Assembly: GCF_000568405.1 (NCBI RefSeq)
Contig: NZ_ARZY01000023.1
Location: forward strand, 20,961-84,960
Direction of reading: 5' to 3'
Length of the DNA stretch: 64,000 nt
Origin: Catenovulum agarivorans DS-2
Lineage (GTDB): Bacteria > Pseudomonadota > Gammaproteobacteria > Enterobacterales > Alteromonadaceae
The notes beneath the pieces are model-generated. The model was given only the letters and a program-made list of their open reading frames with translations. It did not search any database and was not told the origin of the DNA. Shown in pieces: positions 25,359 through 34,665 of the stretch. How positions within the stretch are numbered: the first letter of the stretch is position 1; every line of letters begins with the position of its first letter. Made by a program: the position numbers and the translations under genes.

Positions 25359-28300
25359 ATGTTAAAAGATATTCGATTACATGTAGAGCAGGATGAAGAA
25401 AAACAACAAGAAATAGAAACCTTTTTAGCTGCTGATATCGCTCGTACCCATGCTAAAAACATCCAAGCATTTAGCTATCATATCCCCTCTGTTCTTGAAT
25501 ATGTACAAAACGTTAGAAGTAGTAATATCAGTTTGTTCTGCAATAAGTACAAACAAAAAAATATAGTAGATTATGGAAATGGTCGAACTCTGTATGGATT
25601 AGAGCCAGAATCCGAAGTTACCCAACAGTTTGAATTATTTAATAGATTCCCCCAGTTAATTACTTTTACCCATCAAGAAAATGACAAGCCTATAACTAAA
25701 GCCGACGAACAAGATGAACCTAGACAAAGTTTAGAATCGCAAACAAATTATCAAGAATTAATTTCGCGGGATGCTTTACCTGATAATTGTGACTTAGTTG
25801 TTGTACTTGGAATTGGTTTGGCTAAGCATATTGAATTGCTAATTAATCAAAAACAGATTAAGCACTTAGTCATCTATGAACCAGAAATTCAATACTTTCA
25901 ATGTTCGGTATTAGCTACTGATTGGGATGGAATACTCGACTTAGCAAAAGAAAAAGGCACTAGCATCTATTTGCAATTAGGTAAAGATGGGCGGGATATC
26001 ATCTCAGACTTAAAAGAGTTTTTAGCTGTGTATCCCGCAACTGAAGGTTTTTTATATCAACACTATCATCATCCTATTTTTGATTCGATTGTGACTTCAT
26101 TTCAATTAGGATGGCATCATTGTTTAGCCAATGGTATTCAATCGAAAGTTGAAAATAAAAATACCTACCTGCCAATTTGGACACAAGCGATTGATTTAAC
26201 CCAGCTCAAATCAGTTTGTGAGGAGACTAGCTCACTTTACCAAACCAATATCAAGGCGTTTGAAAAGTACTTTCCTCAAATTGCAAAAGAGTTTAAATCT
26301 TACAAGCCAAAATATTGGGCTATTGCCGAAAATTCAAATAAACAAATTAATTTAATTGAGAAGCAGCAACTTGCCTGTTTTCATGGAGACTTTCCGAGAG
26401 AAGAAGGCGCATTAAATTTTAATAATTTTGCGACTTTTCCAAATAAAGACGGTTTGGTTCTGGGATATAAAGGCACCAAATTAAAACACTATTTGCATTA
26501 CCAATTTGTTGAAAAAACTGAAAAACTTTTAGAGGCGTTAGAAGAAGAACAAGGCGCCCTGCCAGAAACCATAAAATCACTGATTATGTTTGGTATAGGC
26601 ACTGGCTATCAAATAGAGGCTCTTTTTGCACAACATAAGGTTGAAAAACTTTTTATATGTGAGCCCAACCGTGATTATTTTTATGCATCTCTATTTGCAA
26701 TCAATTGGGCTGAAATACTGCAAAATATAGATGAATCCGGCGCTCGAATTTATTTAAATATCGGAGATGATGGCACCAATTTATTTAAAGACTTACTCAA
26801 CCAATTTTATTCGATAGGCCCCTATATATTAGCCAGTACTTATTTTTACCAAGCTTATTATAATTCAACATTGGTTCAGGCAGTTGCACAATTACGTGAG
26901 CAGTTGCAAGTAGTAATATCTATGGGTGAGTACTATGATCACGCGAAATATGGTATTGCTCATACAACTGAAACCATATCTAGAGGCTATCCTTTTTTAA
27001 TCAAACATCCAGCCAAACAATTAACGGTACAACAAAAAGAAGTGCCAGTCTTTTTAGTTGGAAACGGACCTTCGTTAGATGAATCTATTGAAGTTATTAA
27101 AGAATGGCGCGAGCAGGCTATTGTTGTTTCGTGTGGTACCGCATTAATGCCGCTATACAAAAATGGCATAGTGCCAGATTTTCATGCGGAAATAGAACAA
27201 AACCGTTCTACCTTTGACTGGATATGCCGAATTGGTGATTTTGAATACCTAAAAAATATCAGCTTGATTAGCTGTAATGGTATTCATCCTGACACCTGTG
27301 ATTTATTTAAAGATGTATATTTATCTTTTAAAGAAGGGGAATCTTCAACCGCTTCAGCCATAGAGGTTATTGGTAAGGGAGTGTATGAAGAACTCCAATT
27401 TGCTTTTCCAACCGTCTCTAACTTTTCATTAAATATATTCTCTAAAATTGGCTTTAACCAAATATATTTGTTTGGGGTTGATCTTGGTTTTGCTGACGAT
27501 AAAAAGCATCACTCAAAAGAGTCTGGCTATTACAAAGATACAGGTGAAGAAATGTATAACTATAGAGAAAAGAATAATACCTCTATGGTTGTACCAGGTA
27601 ATTTTAGGAACACGGTTTTCACCAAACACGAATTTAAGGTATCTAAAGTTATATTGGAGCAGACACTTGCGAATAGCAAGATTGATTGCTTTAACTGTTC
27701 CGATGGCGCGAAAATTTTTGCTACAACGCCATTGGATAAAGAGATGGTGCTTTTAACTAACTCTGTATCAGTAAAAAACGAAGCATTAGAATCGTTTAAA
27801 CATAAAGCATTTGTGTCTATCGAAAATGCGCAAAATTATTTGGAACAGTTTAAGAATAAATTCCGAGATAAAAATTTCGAGTTTGAATTAGATGGTATAA
27901 TGGAACAAGTTAGTTTACCAACCCTGTCATTTTCTGACGTTGAAAATTTAATCAATCAGCAAAAAGAAATGTTATTTGCATCGTATTCACATGGTAAGTC
28001 ATTATTGTTTTACTTGCTTTACGGTACAGTTAATTATTGCAACGCATTGCTCAGTAAGTGTAATAGCATCACTGATGAAAAAGTATTTTCCAATTATATT
28101 TTAAAAATAATCCAATATTGGAGTGAGTTTTTAAATGAAGTTAAAGTTGCTATTCCAGTTGTCTTTGACAATTTTGATTTATCAGCATCTTTTTTATGTG
28201 AAAGAGAAAAGAAATTACTCAAATCGTGGACAGATAAAACTCTTTATTTTACTGAGATACCTTTTCAGCATATGTTTGAGAACTTTTGTGAACAATTCTA

Positions 28301-28961
28301 CGCTAAGGATGTTGTGATTCCAAAGTATTATGAACCAAGTATACTGGGCAACTGCGAACTTGGCGAATTTAAACATATTCGTTTTGCTTTCTTAGTTGAA
28401 AGTCAAACTCAGGTTGATTCTATTATTGCTAACATTAATAAGATGCCTGTAAATCAAGCAAATGTATTTTGGTTAGGAGATAATGTTACCGAATTCAGTT
28501 ATTCGAAGTTAAAATATAACTCTAGTATTCTCTTGCAACCGAATTTTTTATCTGGTCACTCAGGAAAAGAATCTTTTAAACGAGGTGAAAAACTGTATTG
28601 GGTTAAAGAGCATTTAACTTATGCAATTTTAAAATATGATTTTTTGTGCCCATTTAGTCGATATATCGCGCCAAAAATTCAATCAGTTCAATCAGAGCAC
28701 AATGATAGATCTCTTATTCAATACTATGAAAGAGTGAAGGCCGCTACAGAGAAATATCAATATTTTATTGAATATAGAGAATATTTAGTATTTGCTGAGT
28801 ACGAAGAATTAGTAAGCAGAATGATTGATATGGGAGGGAACAGGGGCGTTATACATTCCAAGTTGGAACTTGTGCCAACTATGTTGTTTGATTCAGTTAT
28901 AGCAGATAAATCTATAGATTTTATCTGTAAAACAATTGATTGGGATGCTTTACAATTGTAG
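25359..28961 (+). CDS. Motility accessory factor (Maf) flagellin glycosyltransferase, very large
   Basis: The 1200-residue product contains the Maf/DUF115 core with VFLVGNGPSLDES (about residues 561-573) and GIVPDFHAEIEQN after it, the MptE-like fold. Maf proteins transfer nonulosonic acids such as pseudaminic acid to flagellin Ser/Thr. Two N-terminal segments repeat each other: about 145-250 (VVVLGIGLAKHIELL, LVIYEPEIQYF) and about 408-515 (LIMFGIGTGYQIEAL, LFICEPNRDYF). Each then has a W-x-x-IL and IYL-x-x-G-x-DG pattern. It closes the operon, beginning one base after the upstream stop. Confidence 0.88.
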   Translation: MLKDIRLHVEQDEEKQQEIETFLAADIARTHAKNIQAFSYHIPSVLEYVQNVRSSNISLFCNKYKQKNIVDYGNGRTLYGLEPESEVTQQFELFNRFPQLITFTHQENDKPITKADEQDEPRQSLESQTNYQELISRDALPDNCDLVVVLGIGLAKHIELLINQKQIKHLVIYEPEIQYFQCSVLATDWDGILDLAKEKGTSIYLQLGKDGRDIISDLKEFLAVYPATEGFLYQHYHHPIFDSIVTSFQLGWHHCLANGIQSKVENKNTYLPIWTQAIDLTQLKSVCEETSSLYQTNIKAFEKYFPQIAKEFKSYKPKYWAIAENSNKQINLIEKQQLACFHGDFPREEGALNFNNFATFPNKDGLVLGYKGTKLKHYLHYQFVEKTEKLLEALEEEQGALPETIKSLIMFGIGTGYQIEALFAQHKVEKLFICEPNRDYFYASLFAINWAEILQNIDESGARIYLNIGDDGTNLFKDLLNQFYSIGPYILASTYFYQAYYNSTLVQAVAQLREQLQVVISMGEYYDHAKYGIAHTTETISRGYPFLIKHPAKQLTVQQKEVPVFLVGNGPSLDESIEVIKEWREQAIVVSCGTALMPLYKNGIVPDFHAEIEQNRSTFDWICRIGDFEYLKNISLISCNGIHPDTCDLFKDVYLSFKEGESSTASAIEVIGKGVYEELQFAFPTVSNFSLNIFSKIGFNQIYLFGVDLGFADDKKHHSKESGYYKDTGEEMYNYREKNNTSMVVPGNFRNTVFTKHEFKVSKVILEQTLANSKIDCFNCSDGAKIFATTPLDKEMVLLTNSVSVKNEALESFKHKAFVSIENAQNYLEQFKNKFRDKNFEFELDGIMEQVSLPTLSFSDVENLINQQKEMLFASYSHGKSLLFYLLYGTVNYCNALLSKCNSITDEKVFSNYILKIIQYWSEFLNEVKVAIPVVFDNFDLSASFLCEREKKLLKSWTDKTLYFTEIPFQHMFENFCEQFYAKDVVIPKYYEPSILGNCELGEFKHIRFAFLVESQTQVDSIIANINKMPVNQANVFWLGDNVTEFSYSKLKYNSSILLQPNFLSGHSGKESFKRGEKLYWVKEHLTYAILKYDFLCPFSRYIAPKIQSVQSEHNDRSLIQYYERVKAATEKYQYFIEYREYLVFAEYEELVSRMIDMGGNRGVIHSKLELVPTMLFDSVIADKSIDFICKTIDWDALQL

Positions 28962-29163
28962 GCGTTCCATAATGTTCACAAATTCAAATCATTAATTTTT
29001 AGACAGTACTTAGTTGATGACGCTGATATTCGAAAATTTTTTCAGCTGAACATTTGCAGTTTATATCCGAGAGTGAAGGGGCACACTAACAATGTTTACT
29101 GCAAATCTCATTATGAAATTAGTACCTAATCAAATATTGGAGCATCGACGATAATGCCTTAAT

Positions 29164-29190
29164 TAAAGTCCTGAGAATTTGTGTCGATAT
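29164..29190 (+). promoter_or_regulatory. Possible FliA-type promoter before the first amidotransferase module
   Basis: TAAAGTCC (29164-29171) and GTCGATAT (29183-29190) keep the 15-base spacing, with two mismatches per box. It fits a gene start at GTG 29226 rather than GTG 29181. The rest of the 28962-29163 gap shows nothing recognisable. Confidence 0.4.
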
Positions 29191-29225
29191 ATATTTATAA
29201 GGTTGCTTTAAAAGGTTTGTATAGA

Positions 29226-29570
29226 GTGCTTAACAGGATTCAGAAATTTTTTTTATCTGCAGACCAACTGCTTGTTAGACAAGTACAAAAACACCAATAT
29301 AAAACTGTATCAGTTTATGGAATTGGAGAAGTTGGCGTTGCCGTCGTTAGTTTGTTAACGGGTAAAGGGATAAAGCTGGAACATTGGTATGATTCTAAGA
29401 TAGCAACTCAAAATAATCACTATTTAGGTCATACATTAACGCCTTATGCAGAATTAAAGCATGATCGTTCTGAAGCTATTATTATTGCTAGCGAAGCTTT
29501 TACCGAGCAAATTCAAAAGGTTATTGAAGATAACTTATACTCCGGAACCATTGTTAAGCTGAAGCCATGA
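29226..29570 (+). CDS. Small stand-alone Rossmann-like protein, module 1
   Basis: The product is a nucleotide-binding-like domain of about 114 residues: VSVYGIGEVGVAVVSLL, then HWYDSK and AIIIASEAFTEQI. I know no function for it. GTG 29226 has AAAAGG 10 bases upstream and aligns with an internal Met of its paralogue at 34271; GTG 29181 would add 15 residues. It resembles the N-terminal domain of the LicD protein and the other small proteins at 32584, 34271, 37682 and 43203. It overlaps the next glycosyltransferase gene by 4 bases, so it may act with it. Confidence 0.65.
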   Translation: MLNRIQKFFLSADQLLVRQVQKHQYKTVSVYGIGEVGVAVVSLLTGKGIKLEHWYDSKIATQNNHYLGHTLTPYAELKHDRSEAIIIASEAFTEQIQKVIEDNLYSGTIVKLKP

Positions 29571-30706
29571 TAAATAAAAAAATATTATTTGTATTTAAAA
29601 ACCCTATTATTAAATGCCCCAGACCAAGGCGTTTGGCTTTAACGATTGCAAACAAGCACGAAGTTAGTTATCTCTGTCCCGCAGAAATCAACGAAAGCGA
29701 ACAACAAGATATAAAGCGTTTTGGCTATTTGTATCGGAAAATTCAATCTCCATTTATTCGTTACTTAAAAAAGGTTTCCATCAAATGCGGATTGTTTAAA
29801 TTAGCAAGTTGGATCGAATCTGATAGATATGAATTTCCTCTCATATCTGATGGACAGTTTGATATCATTTTTGTTCATGACTTATATTTATTTCCTTATT
29901 TCTCTCATTTTACCAAAACTAAAGTCATTTTTGATGCTAGAGAATATTACCCGCTAGAAATGGCGGATGATACTGTTTGGCGAAATACCGATGGTAAGTT
30001 GGCTGAATATACTTGTAAAAAATATCTTAAAAAACCCTATAAAATGCTCACTGTATCCAACTCTTTAGTAGAAATGTATCAGTCTATGCTCAAAAGAGAT
30101 GTACATTATTTTCCAAGTTATCCTAGAGAAGAGTTGAGAATACGAGAGCCAAATTTAAACAGTCAGTTTCCACTGCGTTTTATTCATCACGGTGCAGCAA
30201 TTGAAAATCGTGGTATTGAACGAATGATAGAGCTTATGCGCTTATTAGGTGATGATTATCAGTTAGATCTTATGCTAGTGCCTATGATGAAAGGGAACTA
30301 CATTGGTAAATTGAAAGCCATGGCAGCAGACTTACGAAATGTAAGATTTATTAATACAGTTCATCCCGATGACATTATAGGGACTTGTGCTGAATATGAT
30401 CTCGGTTTATATATTATGTCAATAAATGAAAGCCAGAACCGTTATTGTTTGCCGAATAAATTTTTTGAATTTATATTCGCTGGCTTACCTGTAATCACCA
30501 GCTTTTCCCAAGATATGAAAACGCTTATTGATAAAAATGACCTTGGAGTGGGTTTTTTAGAGGAAAGTATAGAAGAAATAGCAGAGTCTATACGTCAATT
30601 GACAACTGCTGATATTGCTCGATTTAAGCAAAATGTTGCTGAAAAAACAAAAACATGGACGACAGCAAATAATATACGAAGCAACTTTCCAGAATTAGAA
30701 TTGTAA
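29567..30706 (+). CDS. GT4-like glycosyltransferase, module 1
   Basis: The 379-residue GT-B-type product has KVIFDAREYYPLE near residue 120, the acceptor-domain end LTVSNSLVEMY near 161, and in the donor half IHHGAAIENRGIERMIELM (about 200-218) and NKFFEFIFAGLPVITS (about 301-316) with the donor-site Glu. It would add a sugar from a nucleotide donor. Its paralogue at 34666 shares these segments, so the two probably add related sugars. It lies 15 bp before the AsnB-like gene. Confidence 0.8.
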   Translation: MINKKILFVFKNPIIKCPRPRRLALTIANKHEVSYLCPAEINESEQQDIKRFGYLYRKIQSPFIRYLKKVSIKCGLFKLASWIESDRYEFPLISDGQFDIIFVHDLYLFPYFSHFTKTKVIFDAREYYPLEMADDTVWRNTDGKLAEYTCKKYLKKPYKMLTVSNSLVEMYQSMLKRDVHYFPSYPREELRIREPNLNSQFPLRFIHHGAAIENRGIERMIELMRLLGDDYQLDLMLVPMMKGNYIGKLKAMAADLRNVRFINTVHPDDIIGTCAEYDLGLYIMSINESQNRYCLPNKFFEFIFAGLPVITSFSQDMKTLIDKNDLGVGFLEESIEEIAESIRQLTTADIARFKQNVAEKTKTWTTANNIRSNFPELEL

Positions 30707-30721
30707 TTTATTGGTGACTTA

Positions 30722-32584
30722 ATGTGCGGTATTACAGGTATTATTGACATGCAGGCCGGAGTATCGGCCAGCGAGATTGATAAGTTCAATTATTCACTCT
30801 TTCATCGTGGACCTGATTACCAAGCAGTTTATTTGTCACCCCGTAAGCGTGCTGCTTTGGGGCACTGTAGGTTGTCTATATTAGATATGACAACATCATC
30901 ACATCAACCTTTCAAGTCTTCCGATGGTAGGTATATATTAGTTTTTAATGGTGAAATTTATAACTTTATTGAGCTTAAATCTGAGCTAAAACTCTTGGGT
31001 CATGAATTTTTCACTACATCCGATACTGAGGTTCTACTTCACGCATATTTAGAATGGGGAACAGATTGTTTGTCCAAGTTTAATGGGATGTGGGCTTTTG
31101 CAATTTGGGATGACTTAGAGCAAAGTTTGTTTTTAAGCAGAGATAGGTTTGGCGTTAAGTCCCTATATTTCCAAAATATTGGCTGTCGCTTTGCTTTTGC
31201 TTCAGAGCAAAAAGCATTTATTAGTCTAAAACATTCCGTGTCTATTGATCCTGATAATCTCAATCAAATAATATCTTTTCCAGAAGTTATAGAGTCTCAA
31301 CGTTTTACTATTTATCGCGATGTGCAAAAACTCCTGCCTGGTGAATATGCCTTTTTCAAGGACGGTAAATTACAAATATATAAGTGGTGGGATACATACA
31401 GTGAACTAAAAAAGTTAGGGCGGAATAATAGTGGTACAGAAGAGCTACAGTCTATATTTCACGAAGCTTGTGAAATTCGTACTCGGAGTGATGCCAAAGT
31501 CGCAACCGCATTGAGTGGCGGAATAGACTCGTCAGTTATAACATCACAAATTGCAAAACATTCTAAACCTCATCATGAGATGAAGGCATTTATTGGTTCA
31601 TTTGATGATCTAGAATGTGATGAGTTTAAATGGGCGGAACAAGTTTGTAAAAAGAATAACATTAGTTTTGTTAGAGTTAATATCGATCAAGAAGATGTTA
31701 TTAACTCTTTTTCTGAAAATGCATTGTGCTTAGAAGATATAAACGAGTTACCTGCTATCGGACAGTCAAAAATATATGCAGCCATGCGTGAACAAGGGTA
31801 TAAGGTTTCGATTGAAGGGCATGGTGGTGATGAGCTTTTCGGGGGCTATCCCAGACATATAAATGCTTATATGGCAGAAAGTATTTATAACGGAAATTCA
31901 ATTAGTGATTTAGCTAATGGTATTATTAGTCTAAGTAATACTAAGCCATTGCGAAACAATGCTTATTTGAAAGGAAATATTCTTCAGCTTTCCACTGATC
32001 CTCAAAAACTCCATATGAAAGGGAGTAGCTCCAAGCTTTATTTACGACGTTTTATAAACTCAGACAAGGACCCTGTTAAATTAAAAGTGGCAGAAGTTGA
32101 CGATGGAGAGTATTTATCAGAGGGTTTGCTGTTTAGAAAGTTATACGAAGATTTTCATTACTTAACACTTCCCTATATTTTGAGAAACTATGACCGGTTA
32201 TCAATGAAGCATGGTATAGAGGTAAGATCTCCTTTTCTTGATTATCGGTTTGTTCTTGCTGCATTTAGAGCACCTCAAAGCTTTAAAATATCAGAAGGGA
32301 AAACTAAACGATTTCTAAGAGATGGTTTAATTTACTTGCCCGAGCAAATTGCAAATAGAACCGATAAATCTGGTTTTACGCCCCCTATGATTTCTTGGTT
32401 AAAAGCCGGTTTGGCTGTTGAAATTCAGGAACGCCTGAATGATATTAAAGTTAGAAACTCAACAACATTTGACGGTGTAGGGTTAATTAATACGATCAAC
32501 GAATTAATAAAACGTAACTCTTATTCTAAGCTATTATCTCATTGGCCCTTAATTAATATTGCTTTACTAGAGTCGAGTCACTAA
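30722..32584 (+). CDS. Asparagine synthetase-like amidotransferase, module 1
   Basis: The 620-residue product has an N-terminal glutaminase domain starting MCGITGI with nucleophile Cys2, HRGPD near residue 29, LVFNGEIYNF and GMWAFAIWD. A C-terminal AsnB-type synthetase domain follows with the P-loop ALSGGIDSS near residue 263. Such enzymes make asparagine, but in polysaccharide clusters they amidate uronic acid carboxyls. Next to a WbpI-type epimerase and the wbpA-B-D-E-like genes, uronamide formation is the better reading. It shares one base with the next gene. Confidence 0.82.
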   Translation: MCGITGIIDMQAGVSASEIDKFNYSLFHRGPDYQAVYLSPRKRAALGHCRLSILDMTTSSHQPFKSSDGRYILVFNGEIYNFIELKSELKLLGHEFFTTSDTEVLLHAYLEWGTDCLSKFNGMWAFAIWDDLEQSLFLSRDRFGVKSLYFQNIGCRFAFASEQKAFISLKHSVSIDPDNLNQIISFPEVIESQRFTIYRDVQKLLPGEYAFFKDGKLQIYKWWDTYSELKKLGRNNSGTEELQSIFHEACEIRTRSDAKVATALSGGIDSSVITSQIAKHSKPHHEMKAFIGSFDDLECDEFKWAEQVCKKNNISFVRVNIDQEDVINSFSENALCLEDINELPAIGQSKIYAAMREQGYKVSIEGHGGDELFGGYPRHINAYMAESIYNGNSISDLANGIISLSNTKPLRNNAYLKGNILQLSTDPQKLHMKGSSSKLYLRRFINSDKDPVKLKVAEVDDGEYLSEGLLFRKLYEDFHYLTLPYILRNYDRLSMKHGIEVRSPFLDYRFVLAAFRAPQSFKISEGKTKRFLRDGLIYLPEQIANRTDKSGFTPPMISWLKAGLAVEIQERLNDIKVRNSTTFDGVGLINTINELIKRNSYSKLLSHWPLINIALLESSH

Positions 32585-33099
32585 TGGACATTTTGGAAGA
32601 ACGGATTAAATTACACCTTGGTATCTCAGATGACATTTACACGATAGTCATTTGGGGGGCCGGCCAATTTGGAGAACTTATCTATAATTTATTAGCCTCC
32701 AAATGGCCACAACACAAGATTCTCGGATATGTTGATTCTTCAGTTAAACAAGTCACATTTAAAGGGCAAGCTAAGATCTTTCCAATATCAGAGTTAACCT
32801 CTATGGAATATGATTTGCTGTTTATCAGTAGTATTGAGTATGAATCAGAGATCGAAGCACAACTTAATTCTTTAGATATAAAGCTTCCCGGAAAAGCTAT
32901 TAAGTTGACGGAAATACCAGACTTACTTTTATTAATTCAAGAGTTGCATGCATCAAGAGACTATCAAAAGACAAAAAATCTTATTTACCGTTTTCCGGAT
33001 GTAGAGGCCTTTTGGCTATTGCTTTCAGAGTTAGCAACAGACCCACATGAGTCTAAGTTGTGCTATGAATGCTACCAACGGTTAAGTAAAAAACGTTAG
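32584..33099 (+). CDS. Rossmann-like protein with C-terminal tail, module 1
   Basis: The 171-residue product has an N-terminal domain with IVIWGAGQFGELIYNLL (about residues 20-36), LGYVDSSVKQ and LLFISSIEYESEI, then a helical tail of about 60 residues ending in a segment rich in Leu and Cys. It has a paralogue at 37682 in the same position after an AsnB-like gene. Function is unknown; the constant pairing suggests it helps the amidotransferase or binds its sugar-nucleotide substrate. Confidence 0.65.
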   Translation: MDILEERIKLHLGISDDIYTIVIWGAGQFGELIYNLLASKWPQHKILGYVDSSVKQVTFKGQAKIFPISELTSMEYDLLFISSIEYESEIEAQLNSLDIKLPGKAIKLTEIPDLLLLIQELHASRDYQKTKNLIYRFPDVEAFWLLLSELATDPHESKLCYECYQRLSKKR

Positions 33100-33141
33100 A
33101 TATTGTAAGTCTGTTCAACAATAATTTTTAAAGGGGATATT

Positions 33142-34227
33142 TTGATTAAAATTGTTACGATTATTGGTGCAAGACCCCAATTTATTAAGGCTGCTGCATT
33201 CAGTCGTGTTTTGCGCGAAAAATATGATCCTGCAAACCCAGTTAAAGAGATTTTAGTTCACACCGGTCAACATTTTGATAGCAATATGAGCAAGGTGTTT
33301 TTTGATGAACTGCGTATACCTGAGCCTGATTATAATTTAGGTATTCATGGCGGAAGTCATGGCGATATGACTGGCAAAATGATTATCGAAATTGAAAAGG
33401 TATTATTTAAGGAAACACCGGATATTGTATTAGTTTATGGTGATACTAATTCGACCTTAGCCGGGGCGATATCAGCCTCTAAACTAAACATCCCTATCGT
33501 TCATGTTGAAGCAGGTTTGAGGTCGTTCAACAGAGTTATGCCTGAAGAGATTAATCGTGTGATGGCAGACCATGTATCTGATTTACTTTTTTCGCCCACG
33601 AAAACAGCTTCAAAAAATTTACAGAACGAGGGAATTGAACATGGAAGAATATGCGAAGTTGGCGACATAATGTATGATGCTGCACTCTATTATAAAAAGC
33701 TTGCCAAAAAACCAGACAGTTTAAAATTAGAAATTGAAAAATTTTTTCTGTTGACTATTCATAGAGCTGAAAATACCGACAACCCAGCAAAACTTAGTGC
33801 AATAATCGAAGCATGCGCTAAACTCCCGTATCATTTAATTTGTCCTATTCACCCCAGAACCCTTCAAAAGTTAAGTGCTTTGAATATAACAGTTCCCGAC
33901 AATTTAATGTTAATTGAACCCGTAAGTTATCTTGAAATGGTTTGGTTGGAAGTCAGTTGTGAAGCAGTTATAACTGATTCAGGAGGCGTTCAGAAAGAAG
34001 CATTTTTCCATCATAAGCCTTGCCTCACATTGAGAGAAGAAACTGAGTGGGTTGAGTTATGTGACTTAGGTGTAAATATACTGACTAGAGCTGAAGATTT
34101 ATACACGTCTTATATTAAAATGTCTTCACAATCACTTGAACATTTATTTGAACAAACCCTTTATGGTTATGGAAATACGGCAGAATTGATTTTAAACGAG
34201 ATTCTAAAGCGGTATGCAAATGGCTAA
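33142..34227 (+). CDS. UDP-sugar 2-epimerase, WbpI/WecB type
   Basis: The 361-residue product has the non-hydrolysing 2-epimerase pattern: IIGARPQFIKAA (residues 6-17), HTGQHFDSNMS, VYGDTNSTLAGA, HVEAGLRSFNRVMPEE and ITDSGGVQKEA. YNLGIHGGSHGDMTGKM (about residues 67-83) resembles WbpI, which epimerises UDP-2,3-diacetamido-glucuronic acid at C2, more than WecB. The needed precursor could come from the wbpA-B-D-E-like operon at 45-49 kb. The start is TTG 33142 after AGGGG. It stands between the two copies of the four-gene module. Confidence 0.85.
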   Translation: MIKIVTIIGARPQFIKAAAFSRVLREKYDPANPVKEILVHTGQHFDSNMSKVFFDELRIPEPDYNLGIHGGSHGDMTGKMIIEIEKVLFKETPDIVLVYGDTNSTLAGAISASKLNIPIVHVEAGLRSFNRVMPEEINRVMADHVSDLLFSPTKTASKNLQNEGIEHGRICEVGDIMYDAALYYKKLAKKPDSLKLEIEKFFLLTIHRAENTDNPAKLSAIIEACAKLPYHLICPIHPRTLQKLSALNITVPDNLMLIEPVSYLEMVWLEVSCEAVITDSGGVQKEAFFHHKPCLTLREETEWVELCDLGVNILTRAEDLYTSYIKMSSQSLEHLFEQTLYGYGNTAELILNEILKRYANG

Positions 34228-34270
34228 ATTTGTATAATCATCTGAGAAAGTTGAAAATTAAAGTTTTTAC

Positions 34271-34657
34271 ATGTTAGTCCGATATTTATATATACGGAAT
34301 TACAAAGCGCATAAAAATATGTTTGATAAGATTACGTCTTATATATATCCACCGGATAGGTTATTAGCATCAAAGGTTCTAAAGTTAAAATTAACCCAAG
34401 TTTCCATTTTCGGGGCAGGGGATTTAGGGCGGGGAGTAATTCAGTACTTGCACGATAAACCAATAAACATTAACAGATGGTATGACTCATCAGTAAAACA
34501 GGGAAAAGCTTATTTTTGTAAACGTGAAGTTTGGTCAATAGACAACTTGAGTCATGAGCCTTGTGAATATTTGATAATCGCGAGCGAGGTATACAAAAAA
34601 GAAATGATCACTAGCGCAAGAACGGCTGGCTTCAATGGTCACTTTATTACACTGTAG
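34271..34657 (+). CDS. Small stand-alone Rossmann-like protein, module 2
   Basis: The 128-residue paralogue of the gene at 29226 has VSIFGAGDLGRGVIQYL, RWYDSSVKQ and LIIASEVYKKEM in the same order. An internal ATG at 34319 aligns exactly with the proposed start of that paralogue; I keep ATG 34271 because neither start has a clear ribosome site. Function is unknown. The next gene starts 8 bp downstream and is again a GT4-like transferase. Confidence 0.62.
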   Translation: MLVRYLYIRNYKAHKNMFDKITSYIYPPDRLLASKVLKLKLTQVSIFGAGDLGRGVIQYLHDKPININRWYDSSVKQGKAYFCKREVWSIDNLSHEPCEYLIIASEVYKKEMITSARTAGFNGHFITL

Positions 34658-34665
34658 GTCGCTAT

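Noticed and set aside
29099..29155. A tiny reading frame (ATG to TAA, about 20 codons) before the first amidotransferase module
   Set aside because: No ribosome site and no recognisable peptide; it is within chance expectation for AT-rich DNA.
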